Origin: Xestospongia bergquistia
Lineage: Eukaryota > Porifera > Demospongiae > Haplosclerida > Petrosiidae
Length of the DNA stretch: 64,000 nucleotides
Assembly (NCBI GenBank): GCA_963965975.1
Contig: OZ014417.1
Location: 1,409,321 to 1,473,320 of the forward strand
Direction: 5' to 3'
This document shows, piece by piece, positions 12,601 through 22,672 of the stretch; positions within the stretch are counted from its first letter, which is position 1; each line of letters starts with the position of its first letter. Made by a program: the position numbers and the translations under genes. The notes under the pieces are model-generated. The model was not told where the DNA came from. It did no database searches and worked only from the letters and a program-made list of their open reading frames with translations.

Positions 12601-14657
12601 TCAACAACATCACCGTGACCATAAGTACTTGCTGCCATTAAAGGTGTACAGCCATTGTTATCAGCTAGGTTAGGGTCTGCCCCATTGTTAAGTAACATAG
12701 AAACGACAGAAAGGTGACCTTTGAGGATAGCTACAGAAATGGCTGTAGCTCCATTTTTGTCTTGGGTATTTATAAGAACATTCTTCTCCAGTAATAACTC
12801 AACAATATCATTGTGACTAAAATTAATTGCTACCATTAAAGGTGTCCAGCCATTGTTATCAGCTAGGTTAGGGTCTGCACCATTGTTAAGTAAGATAGAA
12901 ACAACAGAAGAGTGACCAATGAAGCTAGCTTTAGAAATAGCTGTAACTCCATTTTCTTCTTGGGTATTTATCGGAACATTCTTCTCTAGTAATAACTCGA
13001 CAACATCATCATGACCATTTGTACTTGCTACAATTAAAGGTGTCCAACCATTGATATTAGCTAAGGTAGGGTCTGCCCCATTGTTAAGTAAGATAGAAAC
13101 GACAGAAGAGTGACCATAGAAGCTAGCTTTAGAAATGGCTGTTATTCCATTTTTGTCTTGGGTATCTATCTGAACGTTCGTCTCTAGTAATAACTCAACA
13201 ACATCACCATGACCATTTTTACTGGCTTTAATAAGAGGTGTTATACCATCATTATCAGCTACGTTAGGGTCTGCTCCATTACTAAGTAATGAGGAGACAG
13301 CAAAAAGGTAACCATATTGACTAGCTACACATAACACAGTAGTACCATCAATACTTTTCATTTTAGATACAGTAGATATTACTGTTTCTCCTGACTGTGT
13401 TAGTAGGTTAGGATTACCACTTACTTCAAGAAGAAGAGATATAGCAGAAAGAGGACCACCAGATTGTACAACTCTCAACAGAGCTGAGTCAAATGTCATA
13501 TCATCTTGTGAGTCTTCATTGTTAAAGACTACATCAGTACTTACTGTTAGTGAGATGACTCCAATTGCTTTTAGCACTTTGTGATCAAATTTGGTTTTTT
13601 TAATAAGGAAAGCTATGTCCTCAGAAAGACTCCAAGCAATGTATAAGCTACCTCCTTGAACAACTACAACTTGAAGTGATTTATCATATTCTTGAAAAAG
13701 TAGTTTTACCAGAAACTCAAAATGCTCTAGTGTGACCTCTAGCCATACTTCCTCCACTGTCAATGCTACTTGTACATTACCTAATGTGCTCTTTTTTGAT
13801 CTCACATTATCTACAAGATCTCTCATTTTTGTTGACTTTTTAAATGCTACTATATCATCTTGATATTTTTGTACTTTACGAGGCAATTTAGTGTTAGAAA
13901 GAAATTGTTTAATTATTCTTTGAAGAAGTTGACAATTGAGATAATGCCAGTGGTTGCCTAGCATATTAAACAGTTTGTCATATGTAATGCCAGATTCGTC
14001 TGGTAATGCTTCACCTAATAGAATCTTTAAGTATCGATAAAAAGGTAAAAGCTTTTTTGGCTTTTTTTCTAAAAATTCCTGAGTTTTCGAAACTAATGCT
14101 GCAAATCTCTCAAGAAAGTCAATGATTTCTTGCACTATATTTCTTTCAAGCTTTACTCCACTCTCCATTAATTGTTGCTGTTCAATGATATCGCTAGTAC
14201 TGGTTGTATAATTGTCATTGAGTGTATCACTAGATTCTTTATGCCGTGAATTTGAAGATGCTTGAAGCTGAATGATTTGCTGCTCTTCAATAATAACTTG
14301 ACTAGTTGGATTATGTTCGTTACTTACGCTGCTAGATCTTTCATGTTGTGAAGTTGATGGTACTAGATCTATAATAGTAGCATACTTTGTTCTAATGTTC
14401 TCAGCAACTGCAGGATTTACTTTTTCTACTGCATCAGCTACAGTATACCATGAATGTACAGTATTGGTTTGTTCTAGCCATTTTTGGAGACAATGCTTTT
14501 TGCGCTCCCAAATACCTCCATGTGGGTAACATTCTTTGGCATCCTGAATAATATGATGAGGTAAATTGAGATATACAGCTAGTTTTTCCCATTCAGTTAT
14601 TTCTTCCAGTTCACGACATAAAAGACTAAGAGTAGGTGGACTGATATTATCAGACAT
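9687..14657 (-). CDS. Death-domain protein with about 34 ankyrin repeats
   Basis: The frame is open for 1656 codons without an intron. Residues 1 to about 95 resemble a death-fold domain, with spaced tryptophans and leucines such as EWEKLAVYLNL and KKHCLQKWLEQ. Residues about 175-390 form a helical region of unknown function. From about residue 420 the protein consists of some 17 modules of 66 residues, each holding two ankyrin repeats; typical pieces are NGWTPLIIASLNGH, VVELLLEKN and SVVSILLNNGADPN. An intracellular adaptor or innate-signalling role is inferred from the death-ankyrin layout. A donor-like AG|GTAATA at 9837/9836 falls right after an acidic tail, so the last 49 codons may be intronic. 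An acceptor-like TATAG lies 6 bases before the ATG, which suggests a 5' untranslated exon near 14826-14907. Confidence 0.85.
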   Translation of the reverse strand: MSDNISPPTLSLLCRELEEITEWEKLAVYLNLPHHIIQDAKECYPHGGIWERKKHCLQKWLEQTNTVHSWYTVADAVEKVNPAVAENIRTKYATIIDLVPSTSQHERSSSVSNEHNPTSQVIIEEQQIIQLQASSNSRHKESSDTLNDNYTTSTSDIIEQQQLMESGVKLERNIVQEIIDFLERFAALVSKTQEFLEKKPKKLLPFYRYLKILLGEALPDESGITYDKLFNMLGNHWHYLNCQLLQRIIKQFLSNTKLPRKVQKYQDDIVAFKKSTKMRDLVDNVRSKKSTLGNVQVALTVEEVWLEVTLEHFEFLVKLLFQEYDKSLQVVVVQGGSLYIAWSLSEDIAFLIKKTKFDHKVLKAIGVISLTVSTDVVFNNEDSQDDMTFDSALLRVVQSGGPLSAISLLLEVSGNPNLLTQSGETVISTVSKMKSIDGTTVLCVASQYGYLFAVSSLLSNGADPNVADNDGITPLIKASKNGHGDVVELLLETNVQIDTQDKNGITAISKASFYGHSSVVSILLNNGADPTLANINGWTPLIVASTNGHDDVVELLLEKNVPINTQEENGVTAISKASFIGHSSVVSILLNNGADPNLADNNGWTPLMVAINFSHNDIVELLLEKNVLINTQDKNGATAISVAILKGHLSVVSMLLNNGADPNLADNNGCTPLMAASTYGHGDVVELLLENNVLINTQNKNGVTAISRASLIGHFSVVSILLNNGADPNLANNDGWTPLIIASQNGHNDVVELLLEKNVLINTQDKNGITAIFIASFNGHSSVVSILLNNGADPNLANNDGLTPLIIASLNGHDDVVELLLEKNVPINTQDKNGITAIYIASEKGHSSVVSILLNNGADPNLANNNGWTPLFVASLNGHGEVVELLLEKNVPINTQEEKGSTAISLAILNGHFSVVSILLNNGADPNLANKNGWTPLIIASLNGHDDVVELLLEKNVSINTQDKNGATAIYIACYKGHSSVVSILLNNGADPNHAANDGCTPLIVASVNGHSDVVKLLLENNVPINTQDKKGSTAIFLASINGHFSVVSILLNNGADPNLANNNGWTPLIIASLNGRGNVVELLLEKNVLINTQEKTGLTAISLASFNGHSSIVSMLISNGADPNLSDNNGWTPLIIASQNGHGDVIELLLENNVPINTQDKNGITAISIASCNGHSSVVSILLNNGADPNLPPNDGWTPLIVASRNGHGDVVKLLLEKNVPINTQDKNGITAIYNASHSGHTSVVSILLNNGADPNLANKNGWTPLIVASRNGHGDVVKLLLENNVLINTQDKNGGTAIYNASHSGHTSVVSILLNNGADPNLADKNGWTPLVVASRNGHGDIVKLLLENNVLINTQDKNGSTAIYNASHSGHTSVVSILLNNGADPNLANNDGMTPLIIASENGHGDVIELLLEKNVPINTQDKDGTTAIYNASHSGHSSVASILLNKGADPNLARTNGWTPLLIASAGGHNEVVRELLKTQVNINYQIPTGTTALYFSSYFGHENIVRQLLEGGADPLIRDLFGRSPLDIAHQQGHHNIALLLREAMAGLHDIDYQKSLAGSVESGYYTPSRLSTDRSSVPDSDIAQISDLEEEDDKSVSSSQQVIFKMLYSLHLLNQYSMLNYLLSSLTVHKVTENFKILLLTVPIHKIQYY

Positions 14658-15284
14658 TGTGTACTATAGGATGATATATAAGGTAAACATTTACTTATTG
14701 TAATATTCTCAGTTTAGTGATTACATGTGCACAATGGGCAATAAAAATATATAACAATAACCAAACAATATAAATAAAATAATATTTTAATTCATATATG
14801 TTACAGTAAATTTTTCATGACATACCTCAGTGTAAATGTTATTAAGTTAGCACTAGTTGTTGGTCATCAAAAGAAGTTTTTTCCAAAATGAATGTTACTT
14901 GTAGTCTGAAAAATAATTAATTTTGTAGAGATAAGTCAATTAATATTAACTTATATTTTGAGTGAATCTATTTTATAACATAGCTATTTAAGTGATATAC
15001 CTGCTCTTGAAGTTAGTTCACTCTGTTTAATGTACTCCCACTGAGTCACAATTGAGTTACGTAATAACAGTTAACAGCGACATTGAATGAACAACTGCTG
15101 TATGTTCAGTTTTGTCTTTTGATAGAAGTAAAACAATATACAACTGATTTGACAGAGAGAGGCCTTGTCTTAGTCTTTTTCTTCTGATTGGCTCAATACA
15201 GATTATAAAACCAAAAGACAGCTTTCGTTGAGTTTTACCAGGGGTTGCGTAAACAACTGTAAGAATAGCGCACGTGATTTCATA
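14658..15284. promoter_or_regulatory. Upstream flank of the ankyrin gene
   Basis: No coding exon is seen. A possible untranslated exon of the ankyrin gene ends with donor-like GAG|GTATG at about 14826. The rest should contain its promoter, but I cannot point to a specific motif. Confidence 0.4.
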
Positions 15285-15288
15285 GAAC

Positions 15289-15610
15289 TGTCACGCAAAA
15301 ATTGGACCGGCTGTCACGCAAAAATTGGACCGGGAAAAAACTGGACCTAGGGGTCCAATTATGGCAGAAAAAATTGGACCGGGGGTCAAGTTTTGGCAGC
15401 AAAAAGTGGACCTATCTTACCAAAAGTGGACCCGGTCCAGTTTTGGTCGGACAAAAGTGGACCAGGTCCAGTTTTGGCTGACCAAAACTGGATTGGGTCC
15501 ATTTTAGGTCAGCCAAAAGTGGACCCGGTTCAGTTTTGGCCGACCAAAACTGGACTGGGTGCATTTTAGGTTAGCCAAAAGTGCATGGACTGGTTTCGAT
15601 TTTGGTTAGC
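15289..15610. repeat. Left terminal region of the transposon, with duplicated tip
   Basis: The first 22 bases (from 15289) are repeated at once from 15312, so the inverted-repeat tip occurs twice on this side. Behind it lie about ten copies of 'tggaccgggtcc' and 'agttttggccgaccaaaa'-like units. The target duplication flanks the outer copy. Confidence 0.85.
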
Positions 15611-15679
15611 CAAAAAACATTTTGTACAATAAAGTAAATTCGATCATTTTGGACATTTTACAATTATGAAATAAATTTT

Positions 15680-17638
15680 TTAATTATTATTACACCTAAA
15701 ACAGTACCAGGCCAATTTTGAGTTCAAATATTTTTCATCCACTTTCACACAGACATTTGAGTGATACCACTCTTTACAAGCTGAACATTGAATCCATTGA
15801 GAATTTGTGAATTCAGGGATTCTGCAAATGCAATAAATATCTACTTCGTCAGTCGACTTGACTTTTCTAGTAACACGTCTGAGCCTTAATATGGGAAACA
15901 TGGACATCGAACGAGATTCCAAGCACTGAATGAGGTGAGATCTCATTTCTCTTTGTTGAAACATGAATTCTCCAGGTTGTCTCCCAAAGATTAGTGCAGT
16001 TGCAAAAAGCAATGGAAAAGAGCCCACAATCTGAAAAGCCAGACTGCATTTGAACATCTTTGAATGAAACTGTTATGGTTGGTTTGTCAGAATAAAGTAT
16101 ATTTGAGATTTGCATCTTTGTTGATGTAGATGTAGATGTATAAAGGCTGTCAAAAGCATGCACTTCAGGATGTTTTAATCCAACTGTCGAAACTGTCAGC
16201 CAATGACTACAACCATCATGTAAAATTTGGATAAACTCCCCAGGCTCAACATTAAAGCTCATTGTCAGACCAAGATTAACATTTTGAAGTCCAGACATGG
16301 CAGGATTAACTTTTTTCAGTAATTTCTGTGCAGCGTTGACAATATTGTCATTCAACCACTCTGTAGAAGAGAGTAGAATCTTCTTGTCTGTAAGATCAAG
16401 GCCAAGCTCTGGAATCCATTTCTTGGGTGACTTACTTCTAGGTTTATACATATCAGCATCTATAACATCAGCTTTAGGATCCATAATCTTCACTTTACAT
16501 TTCTCTCTTCTTTCTTGCCTGTGTAGTTTCACTACATTCTTAACCAAGCAATGACATTCCTTCATCTTACTGTTAGATGTAGCTACCCTGGGTTGAAATT
16601 GAGAAGATGGTTGTGTCTTATCATTAGACATAGCTATAGACATTATTGGCTTAGGTTGTGGCTGAGAAGATGGCTGGGTTGTATCACGAGACATTGAGGG
16701 TTTAAATTGTGTCTGAGAAGATGGTTGGGTTGTATCACTAGACATTGAGGGTTTAAATTGTGTCTGAGAAGATGGTTGGGTTGTATCACTAGACATTGAG
16801 GGTTTAAATTGTGACTGAGAAGATGGTTCTGTTGTATCATTAAGTGTAACTGGTCTGGGTTTCGCTGCTTTTAAGGGTGTGGAGGTATCGTGTCTTATTG
16901 GTGATATGGCCTTTGAAACACCTGATGCACATTTGTCAGGGAGTGGGATAGCCTCAACAAACTTGGTAAAACAGTCGCTTAGGGTTAATATATATCGATT
17001 TCCTTGCCTGGAAGTTGGTCTTATTGGGCCAATGAAATCGATACCAACATGATATCAGGGAGCTTTCACAGGAACAGGATGTAACTCTGGTGTTTGAGTC
17101 ATCACTTTACGATTTACTCGTTGACAGACATCACATGAAGATATCTAGAAACAAAATGAAATGCCCTTAAATGACTAGAGGTTTTGATGACACATACTTT
17201 CACATTTCTCACAAGATCATTTAAATAGCTACTTTATAGTTATATAACATTACCATTTTCTTTACGTCTTTGACTATTCCAGTCCACATAAATCGCTCCA
17301 TAATCCTACCAATAGTTTTTTTCCCCCATATGACCAGCAGTTGCATCAATGTGACATGCTTTCAGTATTTTCAACTGTTCTTCTCTTGTTCTTATGAATC
17401 GAAGCTCAACTATCTTTAAAAATAAATATTGTAAATCAACAAAAGACTTCACTTTCATCATTACCTTTTCTTTTTTCTTCTTGAAAAACATCACTCCATC
17501 CCGTATAATAAACATCCCAGCTTTCTTTCTAATAGCTCTCTTACGAGCATCACTACATCCATTGGGATATTGAAACTGAGTTAAGTAGACAAATGCACTA
17601 TCAACTAAATCAATATCTTCAACTATATAATCTTCCAT
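15680..17638 (-). pseudogene. Broken transposon gene: integrase, Ulp1-like protease, PHD finger
   Basis: From 17638 downwards a zinc-binding pattern is seen (HIDATAGH, then CDVC), followed by the integrase core start VGIDFIGPI and LSDCFTKFVEAIPL. The core stops there, so the second Asp and the Glu of the DDE triad are absent. Next come about five in-frame 17-residue repeats (SSQTQFKPSMS, 16590-16850). A C48 protease follows with His in CSHWLTV, Asp in HAFDSLY, Gln in MQSG and Cys in SDCGLFSIAF. Last is a C4HC3 PHD finger (YCICRIP ... CSACKEWYH ... WYCFRC). Three breaks are visible: a frameshift in a G/A run near 17325, a TGA at 17055-17057, and a frameshift near 16012. An intron at 17145-17253 is likely. 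The gene is therefore inactive in this copy. Confidence 0.8.
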
Positions 17639-17684
17639 TACTTATAACAGCCGCGTGATAGAACGTGTGAATACACGGATCTAT

Positions 17685-17767
17685 TTTGGCAATGGGGGTC
17701 CGGTTTTGGCGTTACCAAAATTAGACCGGGGGTCCACATTTTTCCCCGGTCCAATTTTTGCGTGACA
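17685..17767. repeat. Right terminal inverted region of the transposon
   Basis: It matches the left end in inverted orientation: '...ccccggtccaatttttgcgtgaca', preceded by 'gggggtccggttttggc' and 'accgggggtccac' units. It has a single copy of the tip, unlike the left end. Confidence 0.85.
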
Positions 17768-17771
17768 GAAC

Positions 17772-18568
17772 CGAATGAAACACACTCAGTGTCCAAAGAA
17801 ATCAGTCAATTTTTAAAGTGAACACACTAGTACTCGAATCAGAATTTCTTAAAGTGTTTAAAGAATCAAGTTTATTTCTATTGATCGAACATGTTGTCTA
17901 TATAGTTTTGCTTATAATGTGTTATGAAATGTTTACAAAATTTAATAATAAGTTGTTTGAATTGTGCATCTGTAATTTTGTGCTAAAAACTTGTTAAATG
18001 CACTTCTAATGTAGTCTATATACAATTAATGGTTGCAGAGCAGCCTCGCCCCTTTACAGAAGATGGAACTCCCTCTATAAATTAACCCTTTGTTCTTCAG
18101 TTATTAATTATGAATAAAAATATCAAAAATATTAAATTTTAATATTAGTAATAATTATTAACTCTTACATTATGTTACTGTATATAAAATAAGGAAGTAA
18201 TAATAACTAACTAGTTAATTAATTATATTAAATTATAAGTAACAAGAAAATGATTAAAAATTGATTATTAATAATTATATAACTGTAATATAAAAAATAC
18301 ATTATAATTATATAAAATTATAATACAATAAAAACAAGTAACAATTACAATAAAACAAACATACCTTCATTAATGATTATAAAACATTTTTACAACTTTC
18401 ATGAAAATCCATTTTAACAGCTGGAGATCACAATCCACTTGAACTTATATTGTTAACACACCAGCGGCTACTAAGAGAGTTCGGTTAGTATATCAGTCAG
18501 TATATTAGTCATTATTTTGTCAGTATATTTTCAGTATATCAGGTATAACGTACACAATATGTCTTGTT
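17772..18568. other. Intergenic region between the transposon and TRIM37
   Basis: AT-rich, with no open frame or repeat worth naming. It should include the TRIM37 3' untranslated region. I see no other feature. Confidence 0.5.
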
Positions 18569-19152
18569 TTATAAGATGGCAAGACTGGTATTACTCCCAG
18601 TACGATTACCAGCTGTCAGTCTTCCACTAGTAGCAACATCTGATTGATTTGATACATTAGGGACTGATAAAGATGCTGTGGGTGTCTGACGTGCATCCAA
18701 GGAGCTTTGAGGAAGAGCTCTCTTGTTCTTTAAGTAACTACAATAAGAGAGAAAGCTGGTTCAATAGATGTATAATGGTGGACAGAGAGATGGGTGGGGA
18801 CATTGATGGTTGTATGAATAGATAGATAAATAAAAGATGCATCAAAGGATGGACAAAGTTTGTTTACCTTCGGCCTGAAGATCTCAAAGATCTCATTCTG
18901 TTTGTTTGAGAATCTTGTGTTAGTTGAGAGGTTTGAGTTGCTTCTGGTGGAGGAGACTGATCACTTGCAGCTGTTATGGTTTCTGTAGAGGATGACCTTC
19001 TTTGTTCAAGTTGAGTTGTAGTTGGTTGCTGTGTTAGCTCTTGAGTTAGCTGTTGTTGTTGTTGTTGTTGTGATTGTTGTTGTTGTTGTGATTGTTGTTG
19101 CTGTGATTGTTGTTGTTGTTGCTGTGATTGTTGTTGTTGTTGTTGTTGTTGC

Positions 19153-19183
<31 letters not shown>

Positions 19184-21229
19184 GCATTTGTAGATTTGGT
19201 TGCTGTCGTAAAAATGAGTGAGAACGTCGAGGAGAGACACTTGTACTTGATTGTTTTGGTACAGACAAGCTTTGATGACTGGACACTGGTTGATGTCGTT
19301 GCTGCATTCTATGACCATACATTCCACTGTTTCGTGGCAAAGTAGTGCTAAGATGTTCAACGGGAGCAGCAAGTCTTGCAATAAGGGAAGATTGAAGGCC
19401 AGGAGCACCATGCATATTAGGTTGCATTTCAGTCAGATTTCCGTGAGATTGATGAAATGTTTTTGGACGTTGTTTAATTGGTCTGGATTGTGCCTCGATA
19501 CGTCTACTTGTAGGTTCTTCTTGAAGAGTGTGAACAGAATGAGATAATCCTCCCATCTCAGTTAATGTCAGTTGGTTAGTAGTAAGCATTGAGAGATCAG
19601 TCAGTGACATGCGTCCATCTGGTCTGTTCATTTGAGGAGGTGAGCTCTGTGGTTTTCCATGTGACTGCCTATGCTGAGCAACATTGCGTTGATGATGATG
19701 GTAAGAGAAGTCGGGCTGTGACATCTCAAAATACATCTTCTGAGACATGGCTATTTCATCAGCAGAAGATAACAACACAATTTGTTCCTGACTGAGATAA
19801 GGTTGGCTTTGGAAGCCAGTTGGACCAAGTTGGCTGTTAGATCCTGTTAAAGTAGATAACGTGGTTGGGTGATCGTCAAAATGCATATCGTCAGGTTGAG
19901 ATCCAGGTAGACTGGGTCCTATGTCTTGAAATCCTCCCCATCCACCAGGCATTGAAGATCCATGCCAAGGAGACGAGTGTAAGGGTTTGGTTCGCAGTTG
20001 ACCTTCGTGGTTTTCAGATGGATCAAATGCATGAAAATCAAATTGATCCCGAGAAAAATGATAATCAGCTTGCGATAAACTGGTTTGTAATCTTATTTGT
20101 GGTGGCTGAGAATCATACACGTTTCGTTTCTCACTGAATCTTCTGGAGTTACCATCCGATAGTCTTCTTTGTTCACGAATTGTAGAAGGTATATCAACAG
20201 TATCGGGACACCTCCGTAGCTGATGAGAACCATAGCGTCCCATCTCTGATTGATACAAGATTTGAGACTGACTGTGACGATTGGCACCGAGTGTTTGAGA
20301 TTTTGTTCGCTGACCAGAGGAGGGTGCTAAGGTAGTGTGTGGAGTGATTGGATGATAATTTTGTCTGGGAACTGAGTCTTTGTCCACACGATGATGTGAT
20401 CCGTACTAATAAAAAAACGAGTATTAAAAAGTTTAGCTTAAGTGGACTTACTTGCTGAGATGAAGTTGAAGAAGTTGGTTGAGTTGCTGATGATGATGAC
20501 ATGTGAAGTCTGTCTTGAGTTGAGTGTACAGGTGAGGGATATCCCTGTGTAGAGCTACTGCTTTTTCGAGATGAGCTGTGTGCAGGACTGGCATCTGATG
20601 GAGTGGAATCTGACAATGAAAGAAACAGATCAATAAATAAGAGATGAATGGATAGACAGACAGATAGATGAATAAATTAACAAATTAACAAAAAGATTAT
20701 AAATTGTCTCATACTTATCGCTTGTGAAGTAGGGGGAGGAGGAATGAGCACATCATCTACAGCTTTTGCAATTCCTTCTGATTTCTATAGTAAATGATAG
20801 TAAAATGTATTATTACAATAATGTCTATTACAATACCTGTCTTAAATGTACATTTTGGTCCTTTAATGCAATTATCTTGTGCTTCAAATCATTTACAAAC
20901 CTTTAATAAAATTAATAAAGTCTACTACAAAACAGTCTTAGTAACTTACATCACAAGATCACGGCATTTCTGATGATATGTGGGATGACGTACGCTAAAC
21001 TTCAGTAAGAGAGTGTCTTTGACTAGAAATCCTTCATTTTCCTGTAATGAAGCAATTAAGTAATTCAATTATTATTCTTGATACTGTCCCTTTTTATACA
21101 AAATATGACAATATTCTTACTAGTTTTGTGAGGTCATAGAACTTTTTGTAGCCCCAAAGATCACCAACTGTAAACTCACAGCCTAAAAATGAAAGGGAAA
21201 GTTAATTTTATGCACATATGATATTCTCT

Positions 21230-21278
<49 letters not shown>

Positions 21279-22634
21279 GCACTCTCTCATAGTAATTTAC
21301 TGTAATTCCTTTTAAAGTTACGAGAAGACACTGAATTATTAACAACATTTTTGTATTTTCCTGCACCATACACCATTTCAACACAATAATCATACCTAGT
21401 AGAGAAAGAAAGGATTAATGAACTTAAAAACAAATAGTTACTTCAAAACTTACGTAGCAGTCTGACTGTAACCAGCATACAACTCCACAAAAACAGAGAG
21501 AAAACGACCAGTGAATTGACCAGTACCATTCTGTAGAATGAAGAAAGAGTTACTAGTATAACTAATTGTGTGCCATTAATGTTACTTTAGAATTTGGAAA
21601 AAAAATTATAGGAACTTAAGTCAATGATGTCAGGGTTTTGCATTATTTGTGCTTACCGGATGAACTTTGAGCCGCCAGGAAAGACCACAAAAGTTGAGGG
21701 GAGAGCTGTAAATTTCTTCACCTTTTTGCTGCAACTCACTGTGTAAAAAAGACAGTTTGAATTCAAAAATTTAAATTCAAAAGCTAACATACTGGAAATT
21801 TGTGATCTCCAAATAAGCTGACTCATGGGGTGGTACAACTTCACTGCAAGAGAGAAAGAAAGAATTTAAAAAAGAACAAAGCAACAATTCTACTAAATTT
21901 TAGCAAATCTGAAGAGATAACTTACTTAACAAAACTTCCAATATCTGGAAGAGCTTCAAGTTCAGCACGTCTATTTTCTTGAAGCTGTGTTAAAAAATTT
22001 AAATAATAGACTTCAATGAATCATTGTGTTTCTCTTACTTTCAAAACATTCTGGACCAATCTCTCCCTGATATCATTTCCATGAGTAACAAATGCTGATC
22101 TAGAGCCAGTCATCTGAATATTTGGAGAAGGCACCATTAAAAATTTGATATGAATTTCAGTCACAATTTTTTACCTTGCCTTCCAATTCTCGACACAATT
22201 TCCCAACTTCAGAAGCTTGCCGTTTGAGGTATTGCTTTGTATCTATAGCAACAGTAACAATCAAATAAGAACAACAATTACACACACAGACCTATTAATT
22301 TTTGCAGTTTCATTCTCATCTGCTCATCCAATCTTCCGTAAATATCACCAATGGCTTTCTCAATTTCTTGTTGTGATTTTCCTTTGTCTACTTTGACTCC
22401 CTCCATTTTCATGTCCACTTGTTCTACGAGAGAGACAATGTCTCTCCATCTCTCCTTGAGTTTGGTGTGCTATAATAATAATAATAATAAATTGTCATTA
22501 TAGTAATTGTTAATGTAATAGTATTATAACAAATCTTCACCTCTTCTGCTAGTATCTGCTTTTGTTGTTGATATAATTCATCCAATGGTTTTACTTCATG
22601 ACCTTGATTTTGTTGATGCTATGGTGAGTGAGTA

Positions 22635-22672
<38 letters not shown>

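Larger units (their letters stand above)
15289..17767 (-). mobile_element. Ginger-like DNA transposon, 2479 bp, with inverted ends and GAAC target duplication
   Basis: The left end reads TGTCACGCAAAAATTGGACC and the right end is its reverse complement. The direct repeat GAAC flanks both sides (15285-15288 and 17768-17771). The terminal regions hold arrays of 'ggaccgggtcc'-like and 'ccagttttggc' repeats: about 320 bp on the left and about 120 bp on the right. Inside, on the minus strand, are remains of a retrovirus-type integrase, a C48 (Ulp1-like) protease and a PHD finger. TGT..ACA ends, a 4-bp duplication and an integrase with a PHD finger match what is known of Ginger elements. The family name is inferred; the element boundaries are read directly. 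Confidence 0.85.

Noticed and set aside
15325-15507. Plus-strand frame with KVDQVQFWLTK-type repeats
   Set aside because: Translation of the terminal repeat array of the transposon.
19022-19345. Plus-strand polyvaline frame
   Set aside because: Antisense of the TRIM37 polyglutamine tract.
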